Shown one piece after another: positions 19,624-29,057 of a stretch of 64,000 nucleotides of DNA. The notes beneath the pieces are model-generated. The model had not been told where the DNA came from. It saw nothing but the letters and a program-made list of their open reading frames with translations, and did not search any database. The DNA is taken from NCBI RefSeq assembly GCF_011038795.1, contig NZ_JAAKDU010000003.1, positions 1 through 64,000 on the forward strand. Reading direction: 5' to 3'. The position numbers and the translations under genes were made by a program. Positions within the stretch are counted from its first letter, which is position 1; each line of letters starts with the position of its first letter. Source of the stretch: Streptococcus tangpeifui. GTDB taxonomy: Bacteria > Bacillota > Bacilli > Lactobacillales > Streptococcaceae.

Positions 19624-20727
19624 ATGAAAACAAAAACGATCTATATTGCAGGTCTAGGACTCATTGGTGGCTCCTTGGCCTTGGGCATCAAGCGAGATCA
19701 CCCAAACTATGAGGTGCTAGGTTACAATCGCTCTGATAAATCTCGCAATATCGCCTTGGAACGGGGGCTCGTTGATCAGGCGACTGCCAATTTTGCAGAG
19801 TTTGCTCCTAGAGCAGATGTCATTATTCTAGCGGTTCCTATCAAACAGACTATTGATTTTATCAAGGCCTTGGCGGATATGCCATTAAAAGATAATGTCC
19901 TTATTACTGATGCTGGTTCAACCAAGGCTGAGATTGTGATAGCGGCGGAAAAATATCTGGATCCGTCCAAGGTCCAATTTGTTGGTTCCCATCCTATGGC
20001 TGGTTCTCATAAGTCAGGAGCCATTGCTGCGGATGTTAATCTCTTTGAAAATGCCTACTATATTTTTACCCCGACCAATCTAACTAGAGAAACGACTATT
20101 CCTGAAATGAAGGATCTCCTGACAGGTCTCCATGCTCGCTTTGTTCAAATTGAAGCCGCTGAGCACGACCAAGTGACGGGGCAGGTTTCCCATTTTCCTC
20201 ATGTCTTAGCTGCCAGCCTCATGGAACAGGCGGGTGATTACGCTAAGGACCACGAACTAACCAATCATTTTGCGGCTGGTGGTTTTCGAGATATGACACG
20301 GATTGCTGAGAGTGAGCCTGGCATGTGGACTTCAATTCTTTTGAGCAATCAGGAAGCTGTCTTGGGTCGAATTGCTGATTTTAAGACTCATTTGGACAAT
20401 GTGGCCCAACTGATTTCAGCTGGGGATGCTGATGGAATTTGGAATTTCTTTAATCAAGCTCGCCTGACCAGAAAAGCTATGGAAATTCATAAAAAGGGCG
20501 GTGTTGACAGTGGCTTTGATCTCTATGTCACTATTCCCGACGAAGAAGACAGTATTCTCAAGGTCCTAGAAGTCCTGCGGGGTATCTCCGTCATGAATAT
20601 TCGTATTAACGAGGAGAACAGAGAAGATATCAATGGGATTCTCCAAATTACCTTTAAAAATCAGAAAGACCAAGCTAAGGCTATGGCTCTGCTTGGCAAA
20701 CATGAAGACTATAATGTAACCCTCTAA
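19624..20727 (+). CDS. tyrA: Prephenate dehydrogenase
   Basis: 367-residue NAD-dependent enzyme of tyrosine synthesis. The Rossmann fingerprint GLGLIGGSLALG is at the N-terminus. Catalytic His residues lie in SHPMAGSHKSG and QVSHFPHVLAASL. A C-terminal ACT-like regulatory domain (about 295-365, YVTIPDEEDSILKVLEVL) is present. ATG 19624 with TTAGGAG upstream is preferred over an earlier in-frame TTG. In S. mutans-type genomes aroA, aroK and pheA usually follow this cluster. They are absent downstream here. Confidence 0.94.
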   Translation: MKTKTIYIAGLGLIGGSLALGIKRDHPNYEVLGYNRSDKSRNIALERGLVDQATANFAEFAPRADVIILAVPIKQTIDFIKALADMPLKDNVLITDAGSTKAEIVIAAEKYLDPSKVQFVGSHPMAGSHKSGAIAADVNLFENAYYIFTPTNLTRETTIPEMKDLLTGLHARFVQIEAAEHDQVTGQVSHFPHVLAASLMEQAGDYAKDHELTNHFAAGGFRDMTRIAESEPGMWTSILLSNQEAVLGRIADFKTHLDNVAQLISAGDADGIWNFFNQARLTRKAMEIHKKGGVDSGFDLYVTIPDEEDSILKVLEVLRGISVMNIRINEENREDINGILQITFKNQKDQAKAMALLGKHEDYNVTL

Positions 20728-20739
20728 AAGGAGACAGAA

Positions 20740-21081
20740 ATGACAACTAATATTTATGATTTAGCAAATGAATTGGAGCGTGGCATCCGCGCCTTGCCAG
20801 AATACCATACCTTGGCTGAGCAAAAGGCTAAGATTGATGGGGATGAGGAAGCTAAGCAACTGTTCACTGAATTCACCAGCTTCCAAGAAGGCATCTATAA
20901 CGCCATGCAATCAGGTCAAATGCCCAGTCAAGATGATCAAAAGAAGATGCAGGAGATGGGGCAAAAAATTGAGGCCAATCCGATCCTCAAGGCCTACATT
21001 GAAGCCCAGCAAGCCCTGTCCGTCTATCTCAACGATATTGAGAAGATCGTTTTCAAGCCTTTGGCTGATTTAAATAAGTGA
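20740..21081 (+). CDS. YlbF/YmcA family protein
   Basis: 113-residue all-helical protein of the YlbF/YmcA (UPF0342) family. It starts with the family pattern NIYDLANELERGIR and has conserved Leu-rich helices with IEANPILKAYIEAQQALSVYL. In Bacillus, YlbF and YmcA act with YaaT on RNase Y; the streptococcal role is less clear. It sits 12 nt after tyrA behind AAAGGAG and ends the operon before a bidirectional terminator. Confidence 0.85.
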   Translation: MTTNIYDLANELERGIRALPEYHTLAEQKAKIDGDEEAKQLFTEFTSFQEGIYNAMQSGQMPSQDDQKKMQEMGQKIEANPILKAYIEAQQALSVYLNDIEKIVFKPLADLNK

Positions 21082-21115
21082 TGAATGAAGGTCGAAGGCC
21101 TCACAGTAGTACAAG

Positions 21116-21143
21116 AAAAGCCACTCTGCTAGGAGTGGTTTTT
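21116..21143. terminator. Bidirectional terminator
   Basis: Stem AAAAGCCACTC / GAGTGG with T5 after it, between the convergent ylbF-like and helicase genes. Confidence 0.8.
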
Positions 21144-21150
21144 CATATCT

Positions 21151-22233
21151 CTATTTCTCATAAAATGCTTGATTCTTGAGCTCAATTTCTCGAACATGAG
21201 CGAATTTTTTGAGCTTTTTCAAATCTTCAGGATGGCTGACCAAGGTGACAACAGCACCATCCTTGCCCATTCGGCCGGTTCGGCCGGTTCGATGCGTATA
21301 GGCTTCCTTATCACGAGGGAGTTCGTAATTGACGACCGTTTCCAGATTTTCAATATCAATTCCTCTGGCAACAAGATCAGTCGCCAGTAACAGGGCTAAT
21401 TCATGATTTTTAAATTTTTCTAGAATAACTTTACGGAATTTGACATTAACGTCACTAGCTAGGGAAACAGCAGAAGCACCACTGTATTGCAGGCGTTCCT
21501 CAGCGGCTCCTAAGTCGGAGAGACTGTTAAAGAAAACAAGTCCGCGAAACTCAGGAATATTTGAGAGCTTGCGTAGTAGTTCTAGCCTATGGCGTTTGTC
21601 CACTTGAAGATAGTAGTGGCTGATATTGTCCAGTTTTTGGTTGCTCAGGTTGATCTCTAGTGTCTCCTCAGCTAGCTGGTTGCGGTCGATCTTAGCTGTG
21701 GCACTCATATAAATCAGTTGATGGTCTCGTGGAACGTGGTGGCAGATCTTGCTGACAAACTGGTACTGAGAATCACTCAACAGTTCATCAAATTCATCCA
21801 AGACGATGGTATCGACATTCATCATCTTGACTTTTTTAAGTTTGACTAGCTCTAAGACACGACCGGGAGTTCCGATTAAAATCTGAGGCCCTTTTTTCAA
21901 GCGTTCAATCTGCCGTTTTTGGCTGGAACCTGAAAGCAGAACTTGGGCCGTATAACCAAGTGGTTCTGCCCAATCTTTGGTGACATCAAAAATTTGACCG
22001 GCTAATTCAGTGTTGGGGGCTAGGATTAAAATTTGTTGGGCTTTTTTGCTGGTCAATTTACTCAGGAGTGGTAGAAGGTAAGCCAGTGTTTTTCCGGTTC
22101 CGGTTGGACTGATTCCTAAAACAGTCTGGCCAGAGAGGATTGGCCCGAAGGCTTGTTCTTGGATTGGTGTCAGCTCCTGAATGCCAGCCGATTTTAATTG
22201 TTCTGCTAAAAGTGATGGTAATTGAATAGACAT
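21151..22233 (-). CDS. DEAD-box ATP-dependent RNA helicase
   Basis: 360-residue two-domain helicase. The Q motif (IQELTPIQEQAFGP), motif I SPTGTGKT, Ia APNTELAGQI, GTPGRV, motif III SAT, and motif VI HRTGRTGRMG are in order. Motif II reads DEFD rather than DEAD (LDEFDEL). It is short, lacking the long basic C-terminal tail of CshA or DeaD, and resembles the compact CshB-like or YfmL-like helicases thought to act in ribosome assembly or mRNA turnover. It is a monocistronic minus-strand gene divergent from udk. Confidence 0.9.
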   Translation of the reverse strand: MSIQLPSLLAEQLKSAGIQELTPIQEQAFGPILSGQTVLGISPTGTGKTLAYLLPLLSKLTSKKAQQILILAPNTELAGQIFDVTKDWAEPLGYTAQVLLSGSSQKRQIERLKKGPQILIGTPGRVLELVKLKKVKMMNVDTIVLDEFDELLSDSQYQFVSKICHHVPRDHQLIYMSATAKIDRNQLAEETLEINLSNQKLDNISHYYLQVDKRHRLELLRKLSNIPEFRGLVFFNSLSDLGAAEERLQYSGASAVSLASDVNVKFRKVILEKFKNHELALLLATDLVARGIDIENLETVVNYELPRDKEAYTHRTGRTGRMGKDGAVVTLVSHPEDLKKLKKFAHVREIELKNQAFYEK

Positions 22234-22328
22234 AGTGGATTCCTTAATTCTAGTTCGGGACTTTGTAAACAGAGTCTAATGGTCTTCTGTCCCTTTAATA
22301 GTGACTTTAATTATATCATCTTTTAGGG

Positions 22329-22334
22329 TATAAT
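22329..22334 (+). promoter_or_regulatory. -10 element of udk
   Basis: TATAAT in TTTAGGGTATAATAGGGG, with a weak -35 (TTTAAT) 17 nt upstream. Confidence 0.5.
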
Positions 22335-22371
22335 AGGGGATGATTTTAGATTAGATATGAGTAAGGTTCTT

Positions 22372-22998
22372 ATGCAGAAAAAAACGATTATTATTGGCGT
22401 GACAGGCGGTTCTGGCGGTGGTAAAACCAGTGTATCTCGGGAAATTCTCAATCATTTTCCTAATTCAAAGATTGCAATGATTGAACATGATTCCTACTAT
22501 AAGGATCAATCCCACCTGACCCTTGAGGAGCGAATATCAACCAATTACGATCACCCTCTGGCTTTCGATACGGATCTCATGATTGAGCATATCAAGGAGC
22601 TGCAAGCTGGCCGGCCCGTTGATATCCCCATCTATGATTATACCCAGCATACCAGAAGCAATGAAACTTATCGGCAGGAGCCTCAGGATGTCTTTATTGT
22701 TGAAGGTATTTTGGTGCTGGAAGATGAGCGTCTGAGAGACTTGATGGATATCAAACTTTTTGTCGATACCGATGATGATATTAGGATTATTCGACGGATC
22801 AAAAGGGATATGCTGGAGCGAGGCCGCAGTCTAGATAGTATTATCGAGCAATACACCAGCGTGGTTAAACCCATGTATCATCAGTTTATCGAGCCAACCA
22901 AACGCTATGCCGACATCGTTATCCCAGAAGGAGTTTCCAATACCGTAGCTATTGATCTCATCAATACTAAGATCGCCTCAATTTTAGGTGAGAAATAG
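22372..22998 (+). CDS. udk: Uridine/cytidine kinase
   Basis: 208-residue pyrimidine salvage kinase phosphorylating uridine and cytidine. The P-loop GGSGGGKTS is at about residue 12. YYKDQSHL and the DHPLAFD nucleoside-binding segment follow. ATG 22372 is chosen over ATG 22357 because AAGG sits 6 nt before it and it gives the usual N-terminus ([13 protein letters not shown]). The upstream ATG would add five residues. The lipoprotein gene follows 22 nt after the stop. Confidence 0.93.
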   Translation: MQKKTIIIGVTGGSGGGKTSVSREILNHFPNSKIAMIEHDSYYKDQSHLTLEERISTNYDHPLAFDTDLMIEHIKELQAGRPVDIPIYDYTQHTRSNETYRQEPQDVFIVEGILVLEDERLRDLMDIKLFVDTDDDIRIIRRIKRDMLERGRSLDSIIEQYTSVVKPMYHQFIEPTKRYADIVIPEGVSNTVAIDLINTKIASILGEK

Positions 22999-23020
22999 GT
23001 TTGTAATTGGAGAAAGTATC

Positions 23021-23785
23021 ATGAAGAAAATATTGCTGAGTATGAGTCTCAGTTTGGCTGTGATCAGTTTGACAGCCTGTGTTCCTTTTTCATTTAATGA
23101 ATTTCAACATAAGGAGAGCCCTGCGTCATCATCTAGCAGTGATCAAGAAATTGAGGTTATTAACGAAAGTGACTTTAAGAAATTGGCTCAGGTAGAAGAA
23201 AAGGCTGTTCAAGATAATGAGCCCGCCGATCCTAAGCAAAAGTCCCATCAGCTGGCCTCAGCCCCAAATGGATTTTCAAGGACCGATGGTTCAGGTAAGG
23301 CGTTAATTGATTGGCGGTATTATGATATTCCTAATACTTGGATTCTTGATTCTTCTAGAACTAAGGATGGTCAACGTGATGTCACTTATGAAGCCAGTTC
23401 TGGGGATCCTCAGATCTATGCCCTGCTCTATACCCTGAATGCCTACGATAAGTCTCCATTTGATGGTGGAAAGCATTATGCCGATAGCGATTTAGATACT
23501 ATTCTCGAGCAGGATCAGCAGAAATTTAACTATAAGACGACAGTGACTATCAGGGATAAAACCTGGCATGTTGGCTTGACCAACAGTAAGAAGGATAAGT
23601 TTGCCCAACTCACATTTTATTATATGGAAAATACAGGCAGTTTTTCGGATTCGATTCTGGTTGGCTCGCTTGTTTTTCCCTTAAATTCTGATGCTAGTGA
23701 TTTTGATGAGAAGCTAAACACTAATATCGGTTATCTCAAAAATATACTGGAGCAGGTTACGCATAAGGTTGAGGCCCAACAGTAA
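23021..23785 (+). CDS. Predicted lipoprotein
   Basis: 254-residue protein with a type II signal peptide: MKKILLS, hydrophobic core, lipobox LTAC with Cys around residue 20. A Ser/acidic linker (SSSSSDQE) and a soluble C-terminal domain of unknown function follow. ATG 23021 is picked for its GGAGAAAG site and because it places the signal peptide at the N-terminus; the open frame upstream overlaps udk. A strong terminator follows immediately. I recognise no enzyme motif. Confidence 0.85.
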   Translation: MKKILLSMSLSLAVISLTACVPFSFNEFQHKESPASSSSSDQEIEVINESDFKKLAQVEEKAVQDNEPADPKQKSHQLASAPNGFSRTDGSGKALIDWRYYDIPNTWILDSSRTKDGQRDVTYEASSGDPQIYALLYTLNAYDKSPFDGGKHYADSDLDTILEQDQQKFNYKTTVTIRDKTWHVGLTNSKKDKFAQLTFYYMENTGSFSDSILVGSLVFPLNSDASDFDEKLNTNIGYLKNILEQVTHKVEAQQ

Positions 23786-23790
23786 CTAGA

Positions 23791-23826
23791 AAAGGCTGGG
23801 AAAAAGTATTCCAGCCTTCTTTTTTG
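23791..23826 (+). terminator. Terminator after the lipoprotein gene
   Basis: Stem AAGGCTGG / CCAGCCTT followed by a T-run. It also forms the left end of a family B repeat. Confidence 0.85.
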
Positions 23827-24056
23827 TAGTAATAACGGCTTGACGCAGTGACTGGGAGTAAGACTTGTTGACTATACCAAGAAGTCTTACCCCTGCACAG
23901 TTCATTAGTGCTTTAGCCTCACTGAACCACTGCTGATTGGTAGTCCTAACCCCTTGCTCTTCAATTGTTTGCACAACTGTGCGGAGGTGGGTTAAAAAGC
24001 TCTGGTAGAGCTTTTTAATCGGGAAATAAAGCTTGCAAGGCAAGTGTCAAAATGCT
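23791..24056 (+). repeat. Interspersed repeat, family B (copy 1)
   Basis: It shares ordered blocks with 58880-59095: AGGCTGGG...CCAG-CTTCTT, CGCAGTG..TGG.AGT.AGACT, CAACTGTGC.G.GGTGG and CTTGCAA.GCAAGTGTCAAAA. The centres differ. No gene is seen in 23827-24300 besides this element. Confidence 0.6.
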
Positions 24057-24316
24057 CCAGTGGACTTTGGCAGTCTGGGGATAGACTGCCAAAGCCTGCC
24101 ACCTAAAAATAAGAAAGTGGCAGAGACCTGAGTCTTAAAATAAGAGAGCGAGGAAAATCAAAATCGTGATTTTATCACGATTTACTGATTTTTTATACGT
24201 AATCTTCAGAGATTACAATGCTTTGTAGATGAGGGCTAAGCTATCATGGCTGTTTGTCCCACTCTCACTTTCTTTCTAATGGCTAAGTGAGAGAATTTTC
24301 TATCTCAAATTATGCG
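24057..24316. other. Gene-free stretch upstream of the leu promoter
   Basis: No convincing open frame is seen. It holds short inverted repeats (for example TTTGGCAGTCT / AGACTGCCAAA near 24066-24093 and AATCGTGAT / ATCACGATT near 24162-24182). Confidence 0.5.
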
Positions 24317-24372
24317 ATTTTTCAGAAAATTTCTAAAAAAGCCTTGACATTGATTTGCAAATACGTTAGGAT
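24317..24372 (+). promoter_or_regulatory. leu operon promoter with CodY box
   Basis: TTGACA (24344-24349), a 17-nt spacer and TAGGAT (24367-24372). ATTTTTCAGAAAATT at 24317-24331 matches the CodY consensus at 14 of 15 positions and lies just upstream of the -35. It predicts repression of leucine synthesis when branched-chain amino acids are plentiful. Confidence 0.8.
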
Positions 24373-24406
24373 AATAAACAAGAAAACATCGAAAGGAAAA
24401 AGTCAA

Positions 24407-24454
24407 ATGATGACACGTTCTATGACAGTCTTGTTGTTGAGGTGTGAGGGCTAA
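24407..24454 (+). CDS. Leucine leader peptide
   Basis: A 15-codon reading frame, MMTRSMTVLLLRCEG, with three consecutive leucine TTG codons (24431-24439) and a good AAGGAA ribosome-binding site 8 nt upstream. Its stop lies inside the first arm of the downstream attenuator stems. Ribosome stalling at the Leu codons would choose between the antiterminator and terminator folds. It is too short to find by standard gene calling. Confidence 0.8.
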   Translation: MMTRSMTVLLLRCEG

Positions 24455-24527
24455 TGCAAAAGCATTAGTCCTGTTTGGCTTACCAAGCGGGATTTACAAA
24501 ACATCTCGCTTGGCGGGATGTTTTTTT
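24448..24527 (+). terminator. leu attenuator (alternative stems and terminator)
   Basis: Stem 1:2 is GGGCTAATGC (24448-24457) with GCATTAGTCC (24462-24471). The antiterminator 2:3 is CCAAGCGGGAT (24483-24493) with ATCTCGCTTGG (24503-24513). The terminator 3:4 is ACATCTCGC / GCGGGATGT with T7 (24501-24527). The two last folds are mutually exclusive, as in classic ribosome-mediated attenuation. Confidence 0.8.
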
Positions 24528-24747
24528 AATGGAAATGCAAAGGCCTGTTGTATGCAGTAAAATTTCCCCAGAAAAATAGAAGACTGACACTGTGTCTATT
24601 ACATGACACGAGGAAGTTTATTTTTCCCTAAGAAGTTAGTGTCATTCTTAGTTCTCTGGCTAAATTTGTCACTAAGGTTTTGACATAGCCTTAAGGCCAG
24701 TATTTACCCACTTTTAATCAATCATTACCCAGAAGAAAGAGGTCATT

Positions 24748-26301
24748 ATGCGTAAAGTAGAATTTCTTGATACCAGTCTTCGTGATGGGGAACAAACCCC
24801 TGGTGTTAATTTCTCTGTCAAAGAAAAGGTTGCCATCGCTAAGCAGTTAGAAAAATGGGGTATTTCTGCTATTGAGGCAGGTTTCCCAGCTGCCAGTCCC
24901 GACTCTTTTGAAGCAGTTAAGCAGATTGCTGCAGCTATGACTAAGACAGCTGTTACGGGTCTGGCTCGTTCAGTCAAATCTGACATTGATGCTTGCTATC
25001 AGGCCCTCAAGGATGCCAAGTATCCCCAATGTCATGTCTTTATAGCCACTAGTCCTATCCATCGGGAATTTAAGCTAAAAAAATCCAAAGAAGAAATTTT
25101 GGACGTCATCAAAGAACATGTTTCCTATGCCCGCCAGTATTTCGATGTCGTTGAATTTTCTCCTGAGGATGCTACTCGGACCGAGCTTGATTATCTTCTG
25201 GAAGTGGTTCAGACGGCTGTTGATGCAGGAGCAACCTACATCAATATTCCAGATACGGTTGGTTTTACGACGCCAAGTGAATTCGGCCATATCTTTAAAT
25301 ACTTGATTGAAAATGTCAAATCTGATCGCAATATTATTTTCAGTCCCCACTGTCATGATGATCTGGGAATGGCAACAGCCAATACTCTGGCTGCCATTAA
25401 AAATGGTGCCGGCCGTATTGAGGGAACCGTTAACGGTATCGGTGAGCGGGCTGGTAATGTTGCCTTGGAAGAAGTGGCGGTAGCCCTCAAAATTCGTGAA
25501 GATTATTTCAAGGTTACTAGTGATATCGTTCTCAACGAAACCACCAATACTTCAGCTATAGTTTCACGGTTCTCAGGTATTCCAGTTCCTAAGAATAAGG
25601 CTGTAGTCGGTGGCAATGCCTTCTCGCATGAATCGGGTATTCACCAAGATGGTGTTCTCAAAAACCCACTCACCTATGAAATCATTACTCCCGAGCTGGT
25701 TGGCGTCAAGCAAAATTCTCTGCCACTGGGCAAACTCTCCGGTCGTCATGCCTTTGTTGAGAAACTTAAGGAATTGAATTTGGACTTTGCTGAGGCCGAA
25801 ATAAAAGACCTCTTTGCTAAGTTCAAAAAGTTGGCTGACAAGAAACACGATATCAGAGATGCTGATATCATCGCCTTGGTCGAAGGGGTTGATATTGAAA
25901 ATCCAGAAGGTTTCCACTTTGCCGATTTGAAATTGATCTCTAATCAAGACGAAACCGTTACAGCAGTAGTTTCTATGGCTAATAAGGATGCTGAGGCTGT
26001 AGATACAGTGGCTAATGGTAAGGGATCTGTTGAAGCGGCCTTCAATGCCATTGATAAATTCTTCAATCAAACTGTTCGCCTACTCAGTTATAGTATTGAT
26101 GCAATTACCGATGGTATTGATGCCCAAGCCCGAGTAGCTGTATCTGTTGAGAACGTTGATACAGGGACTATTTTCAATGCTACAGGTGTCGATTTTGATG
26201 TTATGAAGGCCAGTGCTATTGCCTATATTAATGCTAACGTTCTGGTGCAAAAAGAAAATGATGGCCAAATTGGTCGCAGAGTATCAGAAAAAGACTTCTA
26301 A
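24748..26301 (+). CDS. leuA: 2-isopropylmalate synthase
   Basis: 517-residue enzyme condensing acetyl-CoA with 2-ketoisovalerate, the first committed step to leucine. The catalytic TIM barrel (about 1-270) shows EFLDTSLRDGEQTPGV, SPEDATRTE, HCHDDLGMATANTLAA and NGIGERAGN. The FSHESGIHQDG region and the C-terminal LeuA dimer domain, the usual leucine feedback site, follow. It lies 220 nt after the attenuator terminator. The start has AAAGAGG upstream. Confidence 0.96.
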   Translation: MRKVEFLDTSLRDGEQTPGVNFSVKEKVAIAKQLEKWGISAIEAGFPAASPDSFEAVKQIAAAMTKTAVTGLARSVKSDIDACYQALKDAKYPQCHVFIATSPIHREFKLKKSKEEILDVIKEHVSYARQYFDVVEFSPEDATRTELDYLLEVVQTAVDAGATYINIPDTVGFTTPSEFGHIFKYLIENVKSDRNIIFSPHCHDDLGMATANTLAAIKNGAGRIEGTVNGIGERAGNVALEEVAVALKIREDYFKVTSDIVLNETTNTSAIVSRFSGIPVPKNKAVVGGNAFSHESGIHQDGVLKNPLTYEIITPELVGVKQNSLPLGKLSGRHAFVEKLKELNLDFAEAEIKDLFAKFKKLADKKHDIRDADIIALVEGVDIENPEGFHFADLKLISNQDETVTAVVSMANKDAEAVDTVANGKGSVEAAFNAIDKFFNQTVRLLSYSIDAITDGIDAQARVAVSVENVDTGTIFNATGVDFDVMKASAIAYINANVLVQKENDGQIGRRVSEKDF

Positions 26302-26350
26302 GCAGACCGATTAATAGTCCTTGAATAAAACATTTAAAAAGGAAAGCGTA

Positions 26351-27388
26351 ATGACCAAAAAAATTGTAACCTTAGCAGGGGACGGAATTGGCCCCGAGAT
26401 TATGACGGCGGGCTTGGAAGTACTGGAAGCTGTCGCCAAAAAGATCAATTTTGACTATGAGTTGGATGCTCAGCCTTTTGGCGGTGCAGGTATTGACCAG
26501 GCCGGTCACCCCCTACCAGAAGCAACTCTAGCAGCAGCACGTTCAGCTGATGCTATTCTCTTGGCAGCTATCGGCAGTCCCCAATACGATAGAGCCCCAG
26601 TTAGACCTGAGCAGGGCCTCTTAGCTCTGCGTAAGGAACTCAACCTTTTTGCCAATATTCGTCCGGTAAAAATTTTCGAAGCGCTCAAGCATCTGTCTCC
26701 TCTGAAACCCGAACGAATTGACGGTGTTGATTTTGTCGTGGTAAGGGAATTGACCGGCGGAATCTATTTCGGTCAGCATGACCTTAAAGAAGCAGCAGCG
26801 CGTGACATCAATGATTATTCAGCTGAAGAAATTCGACGCATTGTCCGCAAGGCCTTTACCATTGCTCAGGGCCGAGGCAAAAAGGTGACCAGTATTGATA
26901 AACAAAATGTCCTAGCGACTTCCAAACTCTGGCGCAAAGTTGTGGAACAAGTGGCTCAGGAATTTCCTGATGTGACATTGGAACACCAATTAGTCGATAG
27001 TGCTGCTATGCTGATGATTACCGACCCGGCCCGTTTCGATGTCGTCGTGACAGAAAATCTTTTTGGGGATATCCTGTCAGATGAATCATCGGTGTTACCT
27101 GGCACCCTTGGGGTCATGCCCTCGGCCAGCCATTCACAAGACGGTCCCAGTCTTTATGAACCCATCCATGGCTCGGCTCCAGATATTGCTGGTCAAGGAA
27201 TTGCTAATCCTGTTAGCATGATTCTCTCGGTTGCTATGATGCTGCGAGATTCCTTTGACGAGCAGGCAGGAGCAAGCATGATTGAGCAGGCTGTCGATAC
27301 GACCCTTAAGCAGGGTGTCTTAACCCGTGACTTAGGCGGTCAGGCGACAACAGCTCAGATGACAGCAGCGATTATAGCTAATCTTTAA
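26351..27388 (+). CDS. leuB: 3-isopropylmalate dehydrogenase
   Basis: 345-residue NAD-dependent beta-decarboxylating dehydrogenase. GDGIGPEIM at the N-terminus, RPVRPEQGLLALRKEL, RELTGGIYFG and the NLFGDILSDESSVLPGTLGVMPSA signature are present. ATG 26351 is favoured (AAAGGAAAG upstream) over an in-frame TTG 30 nt earlier. It lies 49 nt after leuA. Confidence 0.95.
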   Translation: MTKKIVTLAGDGIGPEIMTAGLEVLEAVAKKINFDYELDAQPFGGAGIDQAGHPLPEATLAAARSADAILLAAIGSPQYDRAPVRPEQGLLALRKELNLFANIRPVKIFEALKHLSPLKPERIDGVDFVVVRELTGGIYFGQHDLKEAAARDINDYSAEEIRRIVRKAFTIAQGRGKKVTSIDKQNVLATSKLWRKVVEQVAQEFPDVTLEHQLVDSAAMLMITDPARFDVVVTENLFGDILSDESSVLPGTLGVMPSASHSQDGPSLYEPIHGSAPDIAGQGIANPVSMILSVAMMLRDSFDEQAGASMIEQAVDTTLKQGVLTRDLGGQATTAQMTAAIIANL

Positions 27389-27390
27389 AG

Positions 27391-27681
27391 ATGAGGCTAA
27401 TTTTAAGTTTAGGGCTTATCCTTTGGAATCTGATCGCCTTTGTTGTCTATGGTCTGGATAAAAGACGAGCCATCAAGGGAGCTTGGCGCATATCTGAAAA
27501 GTCTTTGATTTTGCTGAGTTTGGCTGGAGCAGGTTTGGGATCTGCGCTAGCCAGTCATCTTTTTCATCATAAAACTCGCAAGTGGTATTTTAGATTTTCT
27601 TGGGCTCTAGGCCTGCTAATCGACTTGCTCTTAATCTATTGTTTATGGAGATTTAAAAATGAGTGGACAATCAATTTTTGA
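27391..27681 (+). CDS. DUF1294 small membrane protein within the leu operon
   Basis: 96-residue protein with hydrophobic segments at about 3-20, 42-58 and 70-88. The DUF1294 pattern is clear: [23 protein letters not shown] and HKTRKWYF. Function is unknown. It starts 2 nt after leuB and overlaps leuC by 23 nt, so it is translated as part of the operon. No conventional strong Shine-Dalgarno is seen, which suggests coupling to leuB. Confidence 0.85.
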   Translation: MRLILSLGLILWNLIAFVVYGLDKRRAIKGAWRISEKSLILLSLAGAGLGSALASHLFHHKTRKWYFRFSWALGLLIDLLLIYCLWRFKNEWTINF

Positions 27682-29047
27682 TAAGGTCTGGGACCGCCAT
27701 GTCATAACTGGTACGGAAGGCGACCCCCAGCTGATGTATGTGGATCAGCACTACATTCACGAAGTAACCAGTCCTCAAGCCTTCGATGGCTTGAGAGAAG
27801 CAGAACGTAAAGTTCGTAGGCCTGACTTGACTTTTGGAACCTTTGACCATAATGTACCAACCGTTAATATCTACGATATTCGAGATGTTATTTCCAAGGC
27901 TCAGATGGATGCCCTAGCTCGCAATCTTAAGGAATTTGACATTCCCCACGCGGCCCACGGCTCTGCTAACCAAGGTATCGTCCACATGGTCGGTCCAGAA
28001 ACTGGTAGAACCCAGCCCGGTAAATTTATTGTCTGTGGGGATAGTCACACAGCTACTCATGGCGCTTTCGGAGCTATCGGATTTGGTATTGGAACGACGG
28101 AAGTTGAACACGTCTTTGCCACCCAAACTATTTGGCAGGTCAAACCCAAGAAGCTTTTGGTTAAATTTGTCGGGCAGCCACAAAAAGGTGTCTATGCCAA
28201 GGATTATGTCCTAGCCCTGATTGCCCAGTATGGCGTATCCGTCGGAGTCGGCTATGTGGTTGAATATACAGGAGAAGCTGTTCAAGCCCTCTCCATGGAA
28301 GAACGGATGACAATCTGCAATATGTCTATTGAGTTTGGCTCCAAAATAGGTATCATGAATCCAGACCAGACCACTTTTGACTATATCAAAGGGCGAGAAC
28401 AGGCTCCTAAGGGAGAAAAATTTGACCAAGCTGTTGCCGATTGGAAGACGCTGGTCTCGGATCCAGATGCCCACTATGATAAGATCATTGAGCTTGATGT
28501 TTCTGAGCTAGCTCCTATGGTCACTTGGGGAACCAATCCTTCTATGGGCGTGGCTTTTGACCAGCCCTTCCCAGACATTCGTGATATGAACGATGAACGG
28601 GCCTATAACTACATGGATACTAGACCCGGCCAAAAAGTTGAGGACTTAGACATTGGTTACGTCTTCCTTGGTTCCTGTACCAATGCCAGACTGAGTGATC
28701 TTAAATTAGCAGCTAAATTTGTAGAAGGTAAGCATATTGCCCCAAACCTGACGGCTATTGTAGTACCTGGCTCCAGACCAGTCAAGACAGCTGCGGAAAA
28801 GCTAGGTTTGGATAAAATCTTTACCGATGCTGGATTTGAATGGCGGGATCCTGGTTGTTCTATGTGTCTGGGGATGAATCCAGACAAGGTTCCTGCCGGT
28901 GTTCACTGTGCCTCAACCAGCAACCGTAACTTTGAAGATCGTCAGGGCGTCGGAGCCAGAACTCACCTCTGCAGTCCAGCTATGGCAGCCGCAGCAGCAA
29001 TTGCCGGTCACTTTGTCGATGTCCGCCAATTACCGGAAGCCCAGTAG
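27659..29047 (+). CDS. leuC: 3-isopropylmalate dehydratase, large subunit
   Basis: 462-residue aconitase-family subunit carrying a 4Fe-4S cluster. Cluster ligands are the Cys in FLGSCTNAR and the pair in [21 protein letters not shown] and NRNFEDRQG are further signatures. With LeuD it isomerises 2- to 3-isopropylmalate. It overlaps the DUF1294 gene and precedes leuD by 10 nt. Confidence 0.96.
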   Translation: MSGQSIFDKVWDRHVITGTEGDPQLMYVDQHYIHEVTSPQAFDGLREAERKVRRPDLTFGTFDHNVPTVNIYDIRDVISKAQMDALARNLKEFDIPHAAHGSANQGIVHMVGPETGRTQPGKFIVCGDSHTATHGAFGAIGFGIGTTEVEHVFATQTIWQVKPKKLLVKFVGQPQKGVYAKDYVLALIAQYGVSVGVGYVVEYTGEAVQALSMEERMTICNMSIEFGSKIGIMNPDQTTFDYIKGREQAPKGEKFDQAVADWKTLVSDPDAHYDKIIELDVSELAPMVTWGTNPSMGVAFDQPFPDIRDMNDERAYNYMDTRPGQKVEDLDIGYVFLGSCTNARLSDLKLAAKFVEGKHIAPNLTAIVVPGSRPVKTAAEKLGLDKIFTDAGFEWRDPGCSMCLGMNPDKVPAGVHCASTSNRNFEDRQGVGARTHLCSPAMAAAAAIAGHFVDVRQLPEAQ

Positions 29048-29057
29048 GAGGAGTAAA

